From Mesobacillus harenae (GTDB lineage Bacteria > Bacillota > Bacilli > Bacillales > Cytobacillaceae), in assembly GCF_013343715.1 (NCBI RefSeq), contig NZ_JABUNR010000019.1, positions 33,276-97,275 of the forward strand: a stretch of 64,000 bases of DNA, read 5' to 3'. The notes beneath the pieces are model-generated. The model was not told where the DNA came from, did not search any database, and saw nothing but the letters and a program-made list of their open reading frames with translations. Below are positions 43,086 through 52,099 of the stretch, piece by piece. A program made the position numbers and the translations under genes. The number at the start of each line of letters is the position of its first letter. Position 1 is the first letter of the stretch.

Positions 43086-44264
43086 GTGAGTAAATCCAGA
43101 ATTTGTGCAATTGATGTAGGAAACGACGCGGTTAAAGCGTTATTTGGGAAAACTGACTATGAACTTTACATACCTAATGTAATTGCAAGAGACACTGAGG
43201 ATCGTCCAGTAATAGGAATAGAAGAGTTAAATGAAAAGGATCCTGTGGAAGGTATCCATATAAGAGTCCACTCCCCTGCCCTAAAGGAGAACAATGTTAT
43301 TTATCGTGTTGGAAGCTTGGCTACTAAGGCTGATAATGCATCAGAACTAGATCCGGGCAGCAGCAAGTCTGAAGAGGATCAAACATTAGTGATGCTTTTT
43401 GCTGCTCTAGCATTAGATGCGGTAAGAGCTGAAAATGCAGAGCAGTTTGAAAAGACTAATAATGTAATCAACGCGGCTTATACAATGGGCACCGGACTTC
43501 CGCTTCGTGAAGTTAAAGAAGGCAAAGATGTGGGCTACCGTTCACAGCTGTTAGGCTCCGTTCACCAAGTCGAATTTTTGGTCACTCCAAAATATCAAGG
43601 CTTGAAAGTAAATATAAAATTTGATGAAGTTAAGGTGTATCCAGAAGGCTTTGCCGCTTATATTAACCTTGTCATGGATAATAACTTAAACATCATTAAT
43701 AGAGATTTGATAGATAAAAGTATCCTAATTCAGGATATCGGCGGATTATCAACAGACGTGGCCGTTATTAAGAACCGTAATGTTGATGATGATAAAGCCC
43801 AAGGCTTTAATATTGGTGTCTCAGAAGCACTTGAACAAATTAGGGAAGAAATCAGATCAAAGCATGGTGTGGAACTAGATAGCCGCAGAGATGTTGTAGA
43901 CATCATTACTAGAAAAAATAACCGGAACCATATCATGGTAAAGGGCAGCCGCACTAGCGTTCATGATATTACGGACAGAATCTTGCTAGAATTAGCGAAA
44001 AAGCAATATCGTCATTTGCGTAATGTCTGGCAGAAAAACTCTCAAACTGAAATCTGCTACTTTGTTGGCGGCGGAGCGATGGTTCTAAAAGAATATATCA
44101 AAACCTTAAATAATAATTTAGATGGCTACAATATTGAGTTCTTTGAGGATGAAAAAGAAAGCATCTGGATGATGGCAAATGCTTACTATAAGTTAATCTC
44201 AGACTTTGTTAGAAAGAGTCAGCCGGCACCACAGGAAAAAGAGAAACAAACAGTCAAAAAATAA
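43086..44264 (+). CDS. ParM/StbA-family actin-like ATPase
   Basis: A 392-residue member of the actin-like plasmid-segregation ATPases. The three nucleotide-binding elements of the actin fold are present: phosphate-1 AIDVGNDAVKALFG (about 7-20), phosphate-2 QDIGGLSTDVAV (216-227) and the adenosine motif FVGGGAMVLKEYI (about 326-338). The family forms dynamic filaments that push plasmid copies apart. GTG 43086 follows GAGAGGAA; the upstream ATG 43041 overlaps the -10. It is followed after 9 bases by a ParR-like gene and preceded by iterons. No replication gene is nearby, so its chromosomal role is open. Confidence 0.88.
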   Translation: MSKSRICAIDVGNDAVKALFGKTDYELYIPNVIARDTEDRPVIGIEELNEKDPVEGIHIRVHSPALKENNVIYRVGSLATKADNASELDPGSSKSEEDQTLVMLFAALALDAVRAENAEQFEKTNNVINAAYTMGTGLPLREVKEGKDVGYRSQLLGSVHQVEFLVTPKYQGLKVNIKFDEVKVYPEGFAAYINLVMDNNLNIINRDLIDKSILIQDIGGLSTDVAVIKNRNVDDDKAQGFNIGVSEALEQIREEIRSKHGVELDSRRDVVDIITRKNNRNHIMVKGSRTSVHDITDRILLELAKKQYRHLRNVWQKNSQTEICYFVGGGAMVLKEYIKTLNNNLDGYNIEFFEDEKESIWMMANAYYKLISDFVRKSQPAPQEKEKQTVKK

Positions 44265-44273
44265 GGTGATTAT

Positions 44274-44870
44274 ATGGATAAAAGGGGAAAATTAAGTATC
44301 CAGAGAGGGCAGGCGATTACTTTTCGCCTCCCCTCGGACACTCCTGACCACATCATAAGACAAATGCATAACTTAAAAGAAACAGAAAAACGTAACTTTT
44401 CTAGTAAAATTGCCGAGTTTGTCATGGATGGAGTCAGCAAGTCCATCACTAAAGAGAGAGAAACCATCACTATCCCGCTTCCGAAGCAGTTAAGCAAGGA
44501 ACAGCGGAACTGGATTAAGCACTCTCATTCGGAGGCTTTGTTAGGAAACATCATCCATCAATTGTTAGCCGATCCGTTGCGGGCAACGTCAATATTAGCA
44601 ACCCTCAATAGCAAGGCGTTGGATATTGATGAAGCTCTTTATCTGCAGGAGGATCAATTTTCAGCAGAGGCTCCAAAACAGGACGATGCAACAATGGTCC
44701 AGCCGGAAGACTTAAATAATGATCAGGAAAACTTAGAAGATATAGAAGATGATCTGATGCACTTTGACTGGGACACTGCTAAGCAAGACCATGCTTCTGA
44801 AGAGGAACCTCAGAAAGAAGAGAGTGTCGACGATTTACTGGGCGGGTTTTTGGCGAATATGAATAAATAA
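44274..44870 (+). CDS. ParR-like DNA-binding adaptor
   Basis: A 198-residue protein directly after the actin-like gene. The N-terminal ~65 residues (RGQAITFRLPSDTPDHIIRQ and RNFSSKIAEFVMDGVSK) fit a ribbon-helix-helix fold: a beta strand TFRLP followed by two helices. A middle helical part (about 75-125) precedes a very acidic, presumably disordered tail ending DDLLGGFLANMNK. ParR proteins bind iterons through the RHH fold and contact ParM filaments through a C-terminal peptide, and this layout fits. ATG 44274 lies 9 bases after the upstream stop. Family membership is inferred mainly from context and layout. Confidence 0.75.
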   Translation: MDKRGKLSIQRGQAITFRLPSDTPDHIIRQMHNLKETEKRNFSSKIAEFVMDGVSKSITKERETITIPLPKQLSKEQRNWIKHSHSEALLGNIIHQLLADPLRATSILATLNSKALDIDEALYLQEDQFSAEAPKQDDATMVQPEDLNNDQENLEDIEDDLMHFDWDTAKQDHASEEEPQKEESVDDLLGGFLANMNK

Positions 44871-44879
44871 ATATATTTC

Positions 44880-44918
44880 AGCCTGAAAGTAGAGTCTTGC
44901 TTTCAGGCTTTTTTTATA
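44880..44918 (+). terminator. Terminator of the partition operon
   Basis: Perfect 10-bp stem AGCCTGAAAG / CTTTCAGGCT, 10-base loop, then seven T residues. Confidence 0.92.
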
Positions 44919-45257
44919 AAAAAGTGTCCCCTATTACTATCCCTTCTGTATAACTTAATCTCTGTGTAGACTATCCTGTCCTTCATCAACCATAATTCCA
45001 CAATAAAAAACACAAGCCCAGAAGACTCTCAACTTATTATTTATTAAAATGTGTAAAAAGTTATAGTATTATTCAAACTATTCTAATAATATTAAATTAT
45101 CTACTGTGATTAGTCATGCTCTGTTCATCAATTTAGCCGTCCCAGCTCCTTTTCAAAACATCTTTGAGCTTGCTTTTAACCATTGTTGCCTGTGTTTTCA
45201 TTGATTCCAAAAGCCGTTCAAAACAGTAAACGATGCTCAGAGGAGAGAGGGAAAGAA
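44919..45257. other. Gap after the partition cassette
   Basis: About 340 A/T-rich bases with no gene, repeat or att-like sequence that I can see. Confidence 0.5.
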
Positions 45258-46580
45258 ATGATAGATAATAACCAAATACATGAGCGGCCAGAGCTTATTC
45301 TCCAGAAGCTTATTCAGTTTAATACCACTAACCCGCCTGGCCATGAAAAGGCATGTGTAATGTATATAAAAGATCTTTTAGCAGGTTATGGAATCGAGTC
45401 TCAAATCGTCAGTAAGGATGAGGATCGCCCTAATTTAATTGCCAGGTTAAAAGGAGGGGGCTCTGCCGCACCTTTAATGGTTTACGGACATGTTGATGTT
45501 GTCACAACAGAGAACCAGCGCTGGGCCCACCCGCCTTTTTCAGGGGAAATTGTCAATGGCTATGTGTGGGGCCGAGGAACTCTGGATATGAAAGGCTGTG
45601 TTGCCATGATGATAGCAGCCTTTTTAAAAGCAAAAACTGAAAAAACCCAACTGCCAGGTGATGTGCTGCTTGTTATATTGAGTGATGAAGAACATGGCGG
45701 GAGTTATGGAGCTAAATTTTTGGTTGAAGAGCATCCCCAACTTTTTGAAGGTGTAAAATATGCCCTTGGGGAGTTTGGCGGCTTTTCGATGGAGCTGGAT
45801 AAAAAAAGGTTTTATCCAATAATGGTGGCGGAAAAGCAGATGAGCTGGCTGAAGGTGACAATCAGAGGCCAGGGCGGCCACGGTTCAATGCCAGTTCGCG
45901 ATGGCGTTATGAGTAAGCTTGCCCGCCTGTTGGAAAAATTTAATCAACCGTTGCCTGTCCATATTACCCCGGTCATAAAGGAGATGGTCGAGGGTATTGC
46001 AAACGAAATGGCGTTTCCGAAAAAGCAGGTGTTAAGGCAGCTGATTAACCCTAAAATGACCAGATCAGTATTAAAAATATTAGGGGAACAGGGGAAGATG
46101 TTTGAAGCCCTGCTGCACCACACACTCGCCGCAACCGTCATCCGTACTAGTGACAAAATAAATGTCATTCCTGGTGAGATTACCGTCGAAATAGATGGCA
46201 GGATTTTGCCAGGTTTTTCAGAATCAGAATTTCTGAGAGAAGTTAAAAATCTAATCAGTGATGAGGGACTTGAACTTGAAGTTATCCGTTCAGATATTAC
46301 AAATGCTGAACGTGATATGAAGCTGTTTGGCCGGCTGTCCGACATTATAAAAGAGAACGATTCAGAGGGTATTCCGATACCATTTGTCCTCCCAGGTGTT
46401 ACCGACGGACGCTTTTTTTCCAGTCTTGGAATTCAAACATATGGATTTACCCCAATGAAACTTCCCTCTGATTTCCAATTCCTTAAGACGGTCCATGCTG
46501 AAGATGAGCGGATTCCGGTGGATGCGCTTTACTTCGGAACTGATGGTCTATTTAAGGCAATTCAGAGGTTTGGAGAGTAA
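45258..46580 (+). CDS. M20-family metallopeptidase (ArgE/DapE type)
   Basis: A 440-residue zinc hydrolase of the acetylornithine deacetylase / succinyl-diaminopimelate desuccinylase group. ATG 45258 (MIDNNQIHERPEL) follows a GGAGAGAGG stretch. Metal ligands and catalytic residues are in VYGHVDVV (His and Asp), GRGTLDMKGCVA (bridging Asp), LSDEEHGG (catalytic Glu and ligand Glu), and a final His in the C-terminal KTVHAEDERI. The dimerisation lid has GQGGHGSMP. The substrate is unknown. It converges on a RocB-like M20 gene, sharing a terminator. Confidence 0.9.
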   Translation: MIDNNQIHERPELILQKLIQFNTTNPPGHEKACVMYIKDLLAGYGIESQIVSKDEDRPNLIARLKGGGSAAPLMVYGHVDVVTTENQRWAHPPFSGEIVNGYVWGRGTLDMKGCVAMMIAAFLKAKTEKTQLPGDVLLVILSDEEHGGSYGAKFLVEEHPQLFEGVKYALGEFGGFSMELDKKRFYPIMVAEKQMSWLKVTIRGQGGHGSMPVRDGVMSKLARLLEKFNQPLPVHITPVIKEMVEGIANEMAFPKKQVLRQLINPKMTRSVLKILGEQGKMFEALLHHTLAATVIRTSDKINVIPGEITVEIDGRILPGFSESEFLREVKNLISDEGLELEVIRSDITNAERDMKLFGRLSDIIKENDSEGIPIPFVLPGVTDGRFFSSLGIQTYGFTPMKLPSDFQFLKTVHAEDERIPVDALYFGTDGLFKAIQRFGE

Positions 46581-46584
46581 GAAA

Positions 46585-46631
46585 ACGAAAAAGCGAGAGG
46601 CCATGCTAAAGTTGGTCTCTCGCTTTTTCTA
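46585..46631. terminator. Bidirectional terminator between two M20 genes
   Basis: Long stem AAAAAGCGAGAGGCCA / TGGTCTCTCGCTTTTT with one mismatch and a 9-base loop. The T- and A-runs suit both converging genes. Confidence 0.9.
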
Positions 46632-48281
46632 TTATTTTAGTAAATCCTGAATAACTAGATTTGTTAAATTCGGAACCATTTCAAGCGAATATTTCATCTC
46701 CATGCGCTCGTATTGCTTATGAGCATCAAAACCATATGGCCCGATATTAATAACCGGTACATTTATATCGCGAATATCCTGGTAATCAACGAAATGTTTA
46801 ACGCCCCAGCCTGGATTGTTTCTTGATACAGCCTGAATTCCGTCTTCATCATCACTAATGGCAACAAAGCTCATATCAGAAATGTAAGGAAAAAAGTTTC
46901 TCGTCACAATAGGATGGCTGTAATCAGGCTGGAGAGTGGCCACAGCCTTTTCAAGTGCGGAAATTAATCTCTGTTCCTTTTTGTCTTTCCCGGTAACCTC
47001 AATCCGAGGCGAGTACAAAGACGAATAAAAAAGAATAATTGCAGGGCTGCGGTCACTCATCCATTTCCACGCTTCCTCGACCACTCTGGCTGCGAACATC
47101 CTTGTATCCAAGCTTTTATCAAGCAGAAGCTCATTCTTAAAGTGAGCCATATGATCAACAAACAATGTTCCATGCTCTGCAATTAGGATCTTTTCAAGTT
47201 CCTCGTATATAAATACCCTAGGTTCCCATTGCGGTTCAAGGTAAGGCTGGCTGCTCAACTTGCTGAATCGTTTATATTTTTCTTTATATTCCTTTAAAGC
47301 GTTCTCAAATGCAATCTCAGCCTGTTCCTGAAGCTTCAATAACACATCCCTCGGAGACCAGGAATGAATGAAAAAGTTGTAATAAACATAAGCTGAAAGC
47401 GCTGTTTGAACCGTATAAGCGGGCTTTAGGTCCATTTGCCTCAGACTGACAGGCGGGACTGTTGTCTCTCCGTATGCCTCATTGCATAGCTCAGGATTGT
47501 AGCTGATCTGCTTAGTTAGTTCGGCAGCAATAAAATTGGGATCAATTCCTTCAAAACAGGAGCCTACATGGGTTTCAGCACCAGTTATAAAAAAGGAAGG
47601 CAGCAGCTTGCCAACAGTCCCTTTATAAATATACCGGTTTTCATCCCCATCGAACCTTGGCGAAACAAAATCAGCATTAATGGCAGCAATGTAATCGAAG
47701 TGATGCTGTTCTCTTAGTAATTTCAGTTCTTTTAAAGCAGACAAAATCCCATGTGAGCTGTCCTCTTCATCACATTCTACGACGACCAGCAGGTTGCCTT
47801 CTAATTCTTCAGGATGCTCTGAATAGTATTTTAATAGATATAAATGGCTGGCAACTCCGCTTTTCATATCAAGTACCCCGCGGCCAAATAAATACTCTCC
47901 AGATCTCAAGTGACTTTTAACTGCATCCGGAAGATCATCAGCCTTTAAAGCCTCCATTAACTCGTCAGGTTGACACGCCTTCTCTTGGAGATGATTAAAA
48001 TCTTCAGTTCCAACTGTATCCATATGCCCCATTAAAATGATTGTTTTGTCAGAGGGTTTTTTTGTGCCTTTTACAAAAGCCATTACATTGTACCGTTCCT
48101 GCTCATCTGCAATGGTTTGCTGTTTCATTATGTACCCAGGGTTTTCAATAAAGTAAGGATAGGAAGAAACTAATGTATAGATAGCCTGGCTAATTTCCTT
48201 TTCTCCCGCAGTATTCACTATGCTTTCGATCTCGACTAGCTGTTTCGTTAAAAATAAAATATCATCATGGCAAGGCAGCAT
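46632..48281 (-). CDS. RocB-like M20 peptidase
   Basis: A 549-residue protein of the arginine-utilisation RocB branch, larger than ordinary M20 enzymes. Active-site blocks are ILMGHMDTVG, GRGVLDMKSGVASHL and VVECDEEDSSHG. The insertion domain and the ending KYSLEMVPNLTNLVIQDLL fit RocB. The reaction of RocB has not been firmly established; in B. subtilis it is in the Rel-type arginine catabolic operon rocABC. Here no roc genes or RocR site are visible, so involvement in arginine use is only a family-based suggestion. Confidence 0.85.
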   Translation of the reverse strand: MLPCHDDILFLTKQLVEIESIVNTAGEKEISQAIYTLVSSYPYFIENPGYIMKQQTIADEQERYNVMAFVKGTKKPSDKTIILMGHMDTVGTEDFNHLQEKACQPDELMEALKADDLPDAVKSHLRSGEYLFGRGVLDMKSGVASHLYLLKYYSEHPEELEGNLLVVVECDEEDSSHGILSALKELKLLREQHHFDYIAAINADFVSPRFDGDENRYIYKGTVGKLLPSFFITGAETHVGSCFEGIDPNFIAAELTKQISYNPELCNEAYGETTVPPVSLRQMDLKPAYTVQTALSAYVYYNFFIHSWSPRDVLLKLQEQAEIAFENALKEYKEKYKRFSKLSSQPYLEPQWEPRVFIYEELEKILIAEHGTLFVDHMAHFKNELLLDKSLDTRMFAARVVEEAWKWMSDRSPAIILFYSSLYSPRIEVTGKDKKEQRLISALEKAVATLQPDYSHPIVTRNFFPYISDMSFVAISDDEDGIQAVSRNNPGWGVKHFVDYQDIRDINVPVINIGPYGFDAHKQYERMEMKYSLEMVPNLTNLVIQDLLK

Positions 48282-48670
48282 TATATGGTCCTCTTTTCAT
48301 TAATCTCATCTTTCTAGTTTTGATATTAAACGAAATGACCATATTGTCAATGGGAAACCAGAATCGTATTTTAGAGTAAATATAGCCCGGGAAATCATGA
48401 AATAAGGGGGTTTAGTACTGCTAAAATAAGGCGAAAATGTAAAAGTTCAGAAATTTCAGGAACAAAAGCGCAAGCGCCCGTTAAGACAGGACTGGAGCAC
48501 GCCGATTGAGATAAAGGAAACACGACGGCGGAAGCGATTTGATGTTGACTTATCGTAGGGAGGTGGGCGAAGTACACGAGTCGCTGGGTGCTGGAGCTGG
48601 ATGCAGACAACGCATATAATTATCCATAACTTGGAGCTTTTATGGTTTCTATAAAAAGGAGAAAAAGTGA
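48282..48670. other. Divergent gap with one repeat copy
   Basis: The gap lies between divergent genes and is occupied in its second half by the inverted Bacillus repeat at 48466-48606. No gene is evident; a minus-strand frame across 48395-48610 merely reads through the repeat. Confidence 0.55.
48466..48606 (-). repeat. Inverted full copy of the walJ-htrA intergenic repeat
   Basis: On the minus strand it begins CCAGCTCCAGCACCCAGCGA, contains ACGATAAGTCAACATCAAAT and ends GGGCGCTTGCGCTTTTG, matching the unit at 12882-13022 almost throughout, with no large gaps. Confidence 0.8.
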
Positions 48671-49138
48671 ATGAGTACTTATACTAAAAAGCGCTTTATT
48701 ACAATTGGCAGCTTCCTGCTTGGTTTTGGTTTTTTAGGGGCATTGGATGGAATTATCTTTCATCAGCTGCTTCAGTGGCACAGTGTATATATGGAGACTA
48801 CCAGGACAGGACAAATCATGAGCGACGGATGGTTTCACTTAGGGGTTTCAATTGCTCTAGTAGCAGGTGGGGTTGTGTTATGGCTGGGAGGAAATCCATC
48901 CGATCATGATAAGGGAATTCAAAAACTAGTGGGAGGATTTCTAATTGGAGGCGGAACCTTTAACCTGGTTGAAGGAATTGTCAACCACCATCTCCTGCAA
49001 ATCCATCGGGTAAAGCCTGGAGACCCAAATGCCCTGGTATATGACCTTGCCTTTCTGGCACTGGGTGTACTTCTAGCTGGTATAGGTTGGTACATCCAGC
49101 GGAACCCAAAGACACAATCAGACTCAGCTGGGGCTTAA
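48671..49138 (+). CDS. DUF2243 membrane protein
   Basis: A 155-residue integral membrane protein with four helices (about 8-30, 53-75, 82-105, 118-145). It contains GALDGIIFHQLLQWHSVY and the related second block NLVEGIVNHHLLQIHRV, a pseudo-repeat typical of DUF2243, with His residues placed in the membrane. Function is unknown; the histidines suggest metal or heme binding. ATG 48671 follows AAAAGGAG. The next gene starts 19 bases downstream, so the two are probably co-transcribed. Confidence 0.85.
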   Translation: MSTYTKKRFITIGSFLLGFGFLGALDGIIFHQLLQWHSVYMETTRTGQIMSDGWFHLGVSIALVAGGVVLWLGGNPSDHDKGIQKLVGGFLIGGGTFNLVEGIVNHHLLQIHRVKPGDPNALVYDLAFLALGVLLAGIGWYIQRNPKTQSDSAGA

Positions 49139-49157
49139 TAAATTGAAAGGAATCAGC

Positions 49158-49610
49158 ATGTACAGAGTTGTTAGCTTTGTAGTCTTATTTACGTTCGTTT
49201 CCATCATGTTGTACTTTCATAATCAATACGGTCATAACCATTCAGCTATCGAAGCCAGCAGCCATCTTCACACTAGATTGAATATTCCGGAGGGAAAAAT
49301 CGTCCCGGCTATTAGCGGTTCTGTAAAGCAGGATCCTTCGGGGGCATGGCTTTTGAGTATCAGAACCGATCACTTTGCATTCACCCCTGAAAAAGCAGGA
49401 ACCGACGACGTGGGCTTTCATGAAGGCCATGCACATCTTCATGTAAACGGGGAGAAGATAAATCGGCTTTATGGCCAATATTATAATCTGGATTACTTTG
49501 AAAAAGGAACCTATACCATTAAGGTGACTCTCCATGCTAATGACCATAGCCTTTTAACCTATAAAGGGGAAGAGATTGCCTTTGAGGAGATTATTGAGGT
49601 AAACAAGTAA
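49158..49610 (+). CDS. Membrane-anchored His-rich extracytoplasmic protein
   Basis: A 150-residue protein with one N-terminal helix (about 3-20, VVSFVVLFTFVSIMLYF) as signal or anchor, and a compact beta-rich domain outside. GFHEGHAHLHVNGEKINRLY and TIKVTLHANDHSLLTYKG are conserved in a family often encoded near DUF2243 and metal-related genes. Histidines in HEGHAHLH could bind a metal. I chose ATG 49158 five bases after AAAGGAA rather than TTG 49143. Function is unknown. Confidence 0.75.
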   Translation: MYRVVSFVVLFTFVSIMLYFHNQYGHNHSAIEASSHLHTRLNIPEGKIVPAISGSVKQDPSGAWLLSIRTDHFAFTPEKAGTDDVGFHEGHAHLHVNGEKINRLYGQYYNLDYFEKGTYTIKVTLHANDHSLLTYKGEEIAFEEIIEVNK

Positions 49611-49869
49611 TCATCTTATCAATCTAACACTTATCATGAACCGACCGACCAACCAAGCCGCTGTATTTTTTAGAGCGGTTTTTGTATTGCCAGAAAGAGG
49701 ATGCTGAGGGCAGTCAGCCCCGCCTAGAATAAAAGGGGGCTTGATGAAATTATTGTTTTTTTTAAAAGCTTAGCTGAATTTAAATAAAAAACGATCGAAG
49801 ATTATGCACCTTTCTAAAAAAGGGAAGGATGCTAACAAAGATTTTTTAAAAAAAGAGGGAGCTGAACTT

Positions 49870-50772
49870 ATGTATGATTGCCTAATCATTGGTGGTGGAA
49901 TAGCGGGCCTGCAGGCAGCAATTCAGCTTGGGCGCTATCAGCATCGGGTGCTTGTCATTGATGCGGACGATGGCCGCTCTAAGATTTGCCGCAGCTACCA
50001 CAACATACTTGGGTACCCAGATGGAGTAAGCGGGCAGCACTTACGAGAAATGGGCAGGGAGCATTCGAAAAAAATGGGAGTAGAATTCGTGATTGACCGG
50101 GTGATCGGCGCAGGAAGGAGCGAAGAGGGGTTCACACTTGAAACGGAAAAAGGTACAGTCTATCGTTCGCGGCGACTTTTATTTGCGACTGGCATTGTCG
50201 ACCGGATCCCTGACTTTCCTGAGATTATGCCATGTTTAGGCAACAGTGTGTATGTGTGCCCGGATTGTGACGGCTATGAGGTTAAGGATAAGAAAACGAT
50301 TGTTATGGGGGCTGGAAACACAGGTGCCAACATGGCACTGACTCTTTCCTATTGGACAAAGGATTTAGTTTTTGTTAACCATGAGCGAAAGCCTGTTGAC
50401 AGGGAACTGTTGGAGAAGCTAGAAGCAAAACAGATTAACTATCTTGAGGAGACAATTGAGAAGGTAAAAGCGATTGGGGCTGACTTTAATGGTGTGATCC
50501 TTAAAGGCGGAGAACAAATTGAAGGACAGCGGGGGTTTATCGCTTATGGCGGGAATGAAGTGAAATCGCAGATAGCCAGGCAGCTGGGCGTTGAACTTCA
50601 TCAAAACAATCATATTCTTGTGGATCCTAGGACAAAGATGACCAATGTAGAAAACGTTTGGGCTGCGGGAGACGTTGTGGCTCATTCCGAGCAAGTGACG
50701 ATTGCAATGGGAGATGGCTCACAGGCAGGGATATGGATTCATAAAACTCTTTTAAAAGATCGGCAAGATTAA
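49870..50772 (+). CDS. Thioredoxin-reductase-like FAD/NAD(P) oxidoreductase
   Basis: A 300-residue pyridine nucleotide-disulfide flavoprotein. FAD motif LIIGGGIAGLQAAIQLGRY, active-site CPDCDG (about residues 136-141), NAD(P) motif VMGAGNTGANMALTL, and C-terminal VENVWAAGDVV. It resembles bacterial thioredoxin reductase but GGGIAGLQ and CPDC point to a divergent paralogue whose partner is unknown. The start is ATG 49870 behind GAGGGAGC; a 22-codon upstream extension lacks a ribosome site. No thioredoxin gene is adjacent. Confidence 0.88.
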   Translation: MYDCLIIGGGIAGLQAAIQLGRYQHRVLVIDADDGRSKICRSYHNILGYPDGVSGQHLREMGREHSKKMGVEFVIDRVIGAGRSEEGFTLETEKGTVYRSRRLLFATGIVDRIPDFPEIMPCLGNSVYVCPDCDGYEVKDKKTIVMGAGNTGANMALTLSYWTKDLVFVNHERKPVDRELLEKLEAKQINYLEETIEKVKAIGADFNGVILKGGEQIEGQRGFIAYGGNEVKSQIARQLGVELHQNNHILVDPRTKMTNVENVWAAGDVVAHSEQVTIAMGDGSQAGIWIHKTLLKDRQD

Positions 50773-51255
50773 AAGGGGGTAAAGCCCTATGCTTAAAGCG
50801 AGGGGCTTGGTTGACGAGGAAAAAATGGTCTTTATAAACGAATTTACATAAAATGAGCAAAATGACACTTAATCAAAAATAAGAAAAGCTAATGCTTGTT
50901 TATTGATTACGGCTCTTTGCATAACTGCCCCTCTGGAAATACACTACGCTTTCCCGCAGGAGTCTTCGGGGTATTTCCTCCGATAGTATTCCTTCTCTAA
51001 AGTGAATAGCATCATGATCGGAGCGAAGGGCTGTCGACTCCAGCGGGAAAAGCAACAACTGAAGATCCCGCAGGAAGCGGTTTTCTTCCGAGGAAGCTGA
51101 AGTGTTGCCCGCGGAAAGCGACTGCCTGAAGCGGAGATCAACCCTGCTATATGGCGCAGTGTATGTCTTTATTCTGTATTAGTATCCCTCTGAACCAATC
51201 CGTTACTTAACAAGCTAGATCCCCCTTTTAGTCTTGGAGTTTGTTACACAGATTG
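50773..51255. other. Gap largely filled by a GC-rich repeat
   Basis: Converging genes are separated by 480 bases. The repeat at 50941-51145 fills the middle; the remainder has no gene or clear terminator. Confidence 0.5.
50941..51145 (-). repeat. GC-rich Bacillus intergenic repeat
   Basis: On the minus strand it begins GGTTGATCTCCGCTTCAGGC and contains GTCGCTTTCCGCGGGCAA, CTGCGGGATCTTCAG and CTTTTCCCGCTGGAGTCGAC. Both CCCGCAGGAGTC-type segments are repeated in opposite orientation toward the far end (CCCGCAGGAGTCTTCGG at 50952), so the unit may be a fused pair. It is related to the copies within the IS at 28239 and 28622. Confidence 0.7.
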
Positions 51256-51978
51256 CTACCGCTTCGCTTCATACACACGATATCCAAGTTTCTTTGCCAG
51301 GTCAGTGGTCAGTTTATAATGCTCAGTTAGAATCTGATCCAACACTGCGGGAATATGTTGAGAAGGGTTCAGCTCAGGAACTGTTTCTGCTGTTAAACTT
51401 TTAAGGTTATCAGACACAGATTGTGAGCTGAGAATCCTGCAATTGGCAAAACCAGCATCCTTTATGGATTTAAGCCAATCCTTTTCTGTCAGGATTCTAG
51501 TGATTCCGTATACCTCAAGTATCCGGCGTTTTTCATCTTCAGTTAATGGCTTTTCTGCAGTCATCTCTATAGCCAAAAGGCTTCCAGCAGGTTTTAGTAC
51601 ACGAAGAAACTCCTTTAGTGTTTTGTTCTTGTCCGTAAAGGCTGTTACAGACTCTGACAGGACGAGGTCAAAGCTTTCGTCTTTAAAGGGCAGCAGCTCC
51701 ACACTTGCGCGGTGGAGTTTAACAGGCAGGCGGTCTAGTGTAAAACGATGATGTGCCTTTTGCAGCATAATCGGATGTACATCGATTGCTGTTACTTTGC
51801 TGGAATACTCTTTTACAATATACGAAGCAGTCTGACCAGTCCCGCAGCCGGCATCGAGCACCCTCGTTCTTTCGCTTAATAACATTTTCTTTAAGACCTT
51901 TTTAGTGAGATTGAGACCTCCGGGATGGGCCCCTCCAATCCCGTAATAGGCTAAGGCATCTTCATAGCTTGATTTCAT
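51256..51978 (-). CDS. Class I SAM-dependent methyltransferase
   Basis: A 240-residue Rossmann-fold methyltransferase. Motif I is VLDAGCGTGQTASYI (about 40-54), the acidic residue after strand 2 is in AIDVHP, and motif IV-V is SFDLVLSESV then FLRVLKPAGSLLAIEM. No substrate-specific region is recognisable; relatives methylate small molecules such as menaquinone precursors, but no pathway partner is adjacent. ATG 51978 follows AAAGGGG. Confidence 0.88.
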   Translation of the reverse strand: MKSSYEDALAYYGIGGAHPGGLNLTKKVLKKMLLSERTRVLDAGCGTGQTASYIVKEYSSKVTAIDVHPIMLQKAHHRFTLDRLPVKLHRASVELLPFKDESFDLVLSESVTAFTDKNKTLKEFLRVLKPAGSLLAIEMTAEKPLTEDEKRRILEVYGITRILTEKDWLKSIKDAGFANCRILSSQSVSDNLKSLTAETVPELNPSQHIPAVLDQILTEHYKLTTDLAKKLGYRVYEAKR

Positions 51979-52099
51979 CAGCTTTTCCCCTTTAAATTCT
52001 ATTTTCTATTAGTTTATGAAAGAGAATAAAAATAGCCACCTGAACAGGCGGCTAATAATCGAATGCAATGCAGGCTCTAATTCCATTTTTAGATTCAAC

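Noticed and set aside
42285..45257. Integrated plasmid around the actin-like cassette
   Set aside because: No replication, mobilisation, integrase or toxin gene and no flanking direct repeats were seen; the cassette stands alone.
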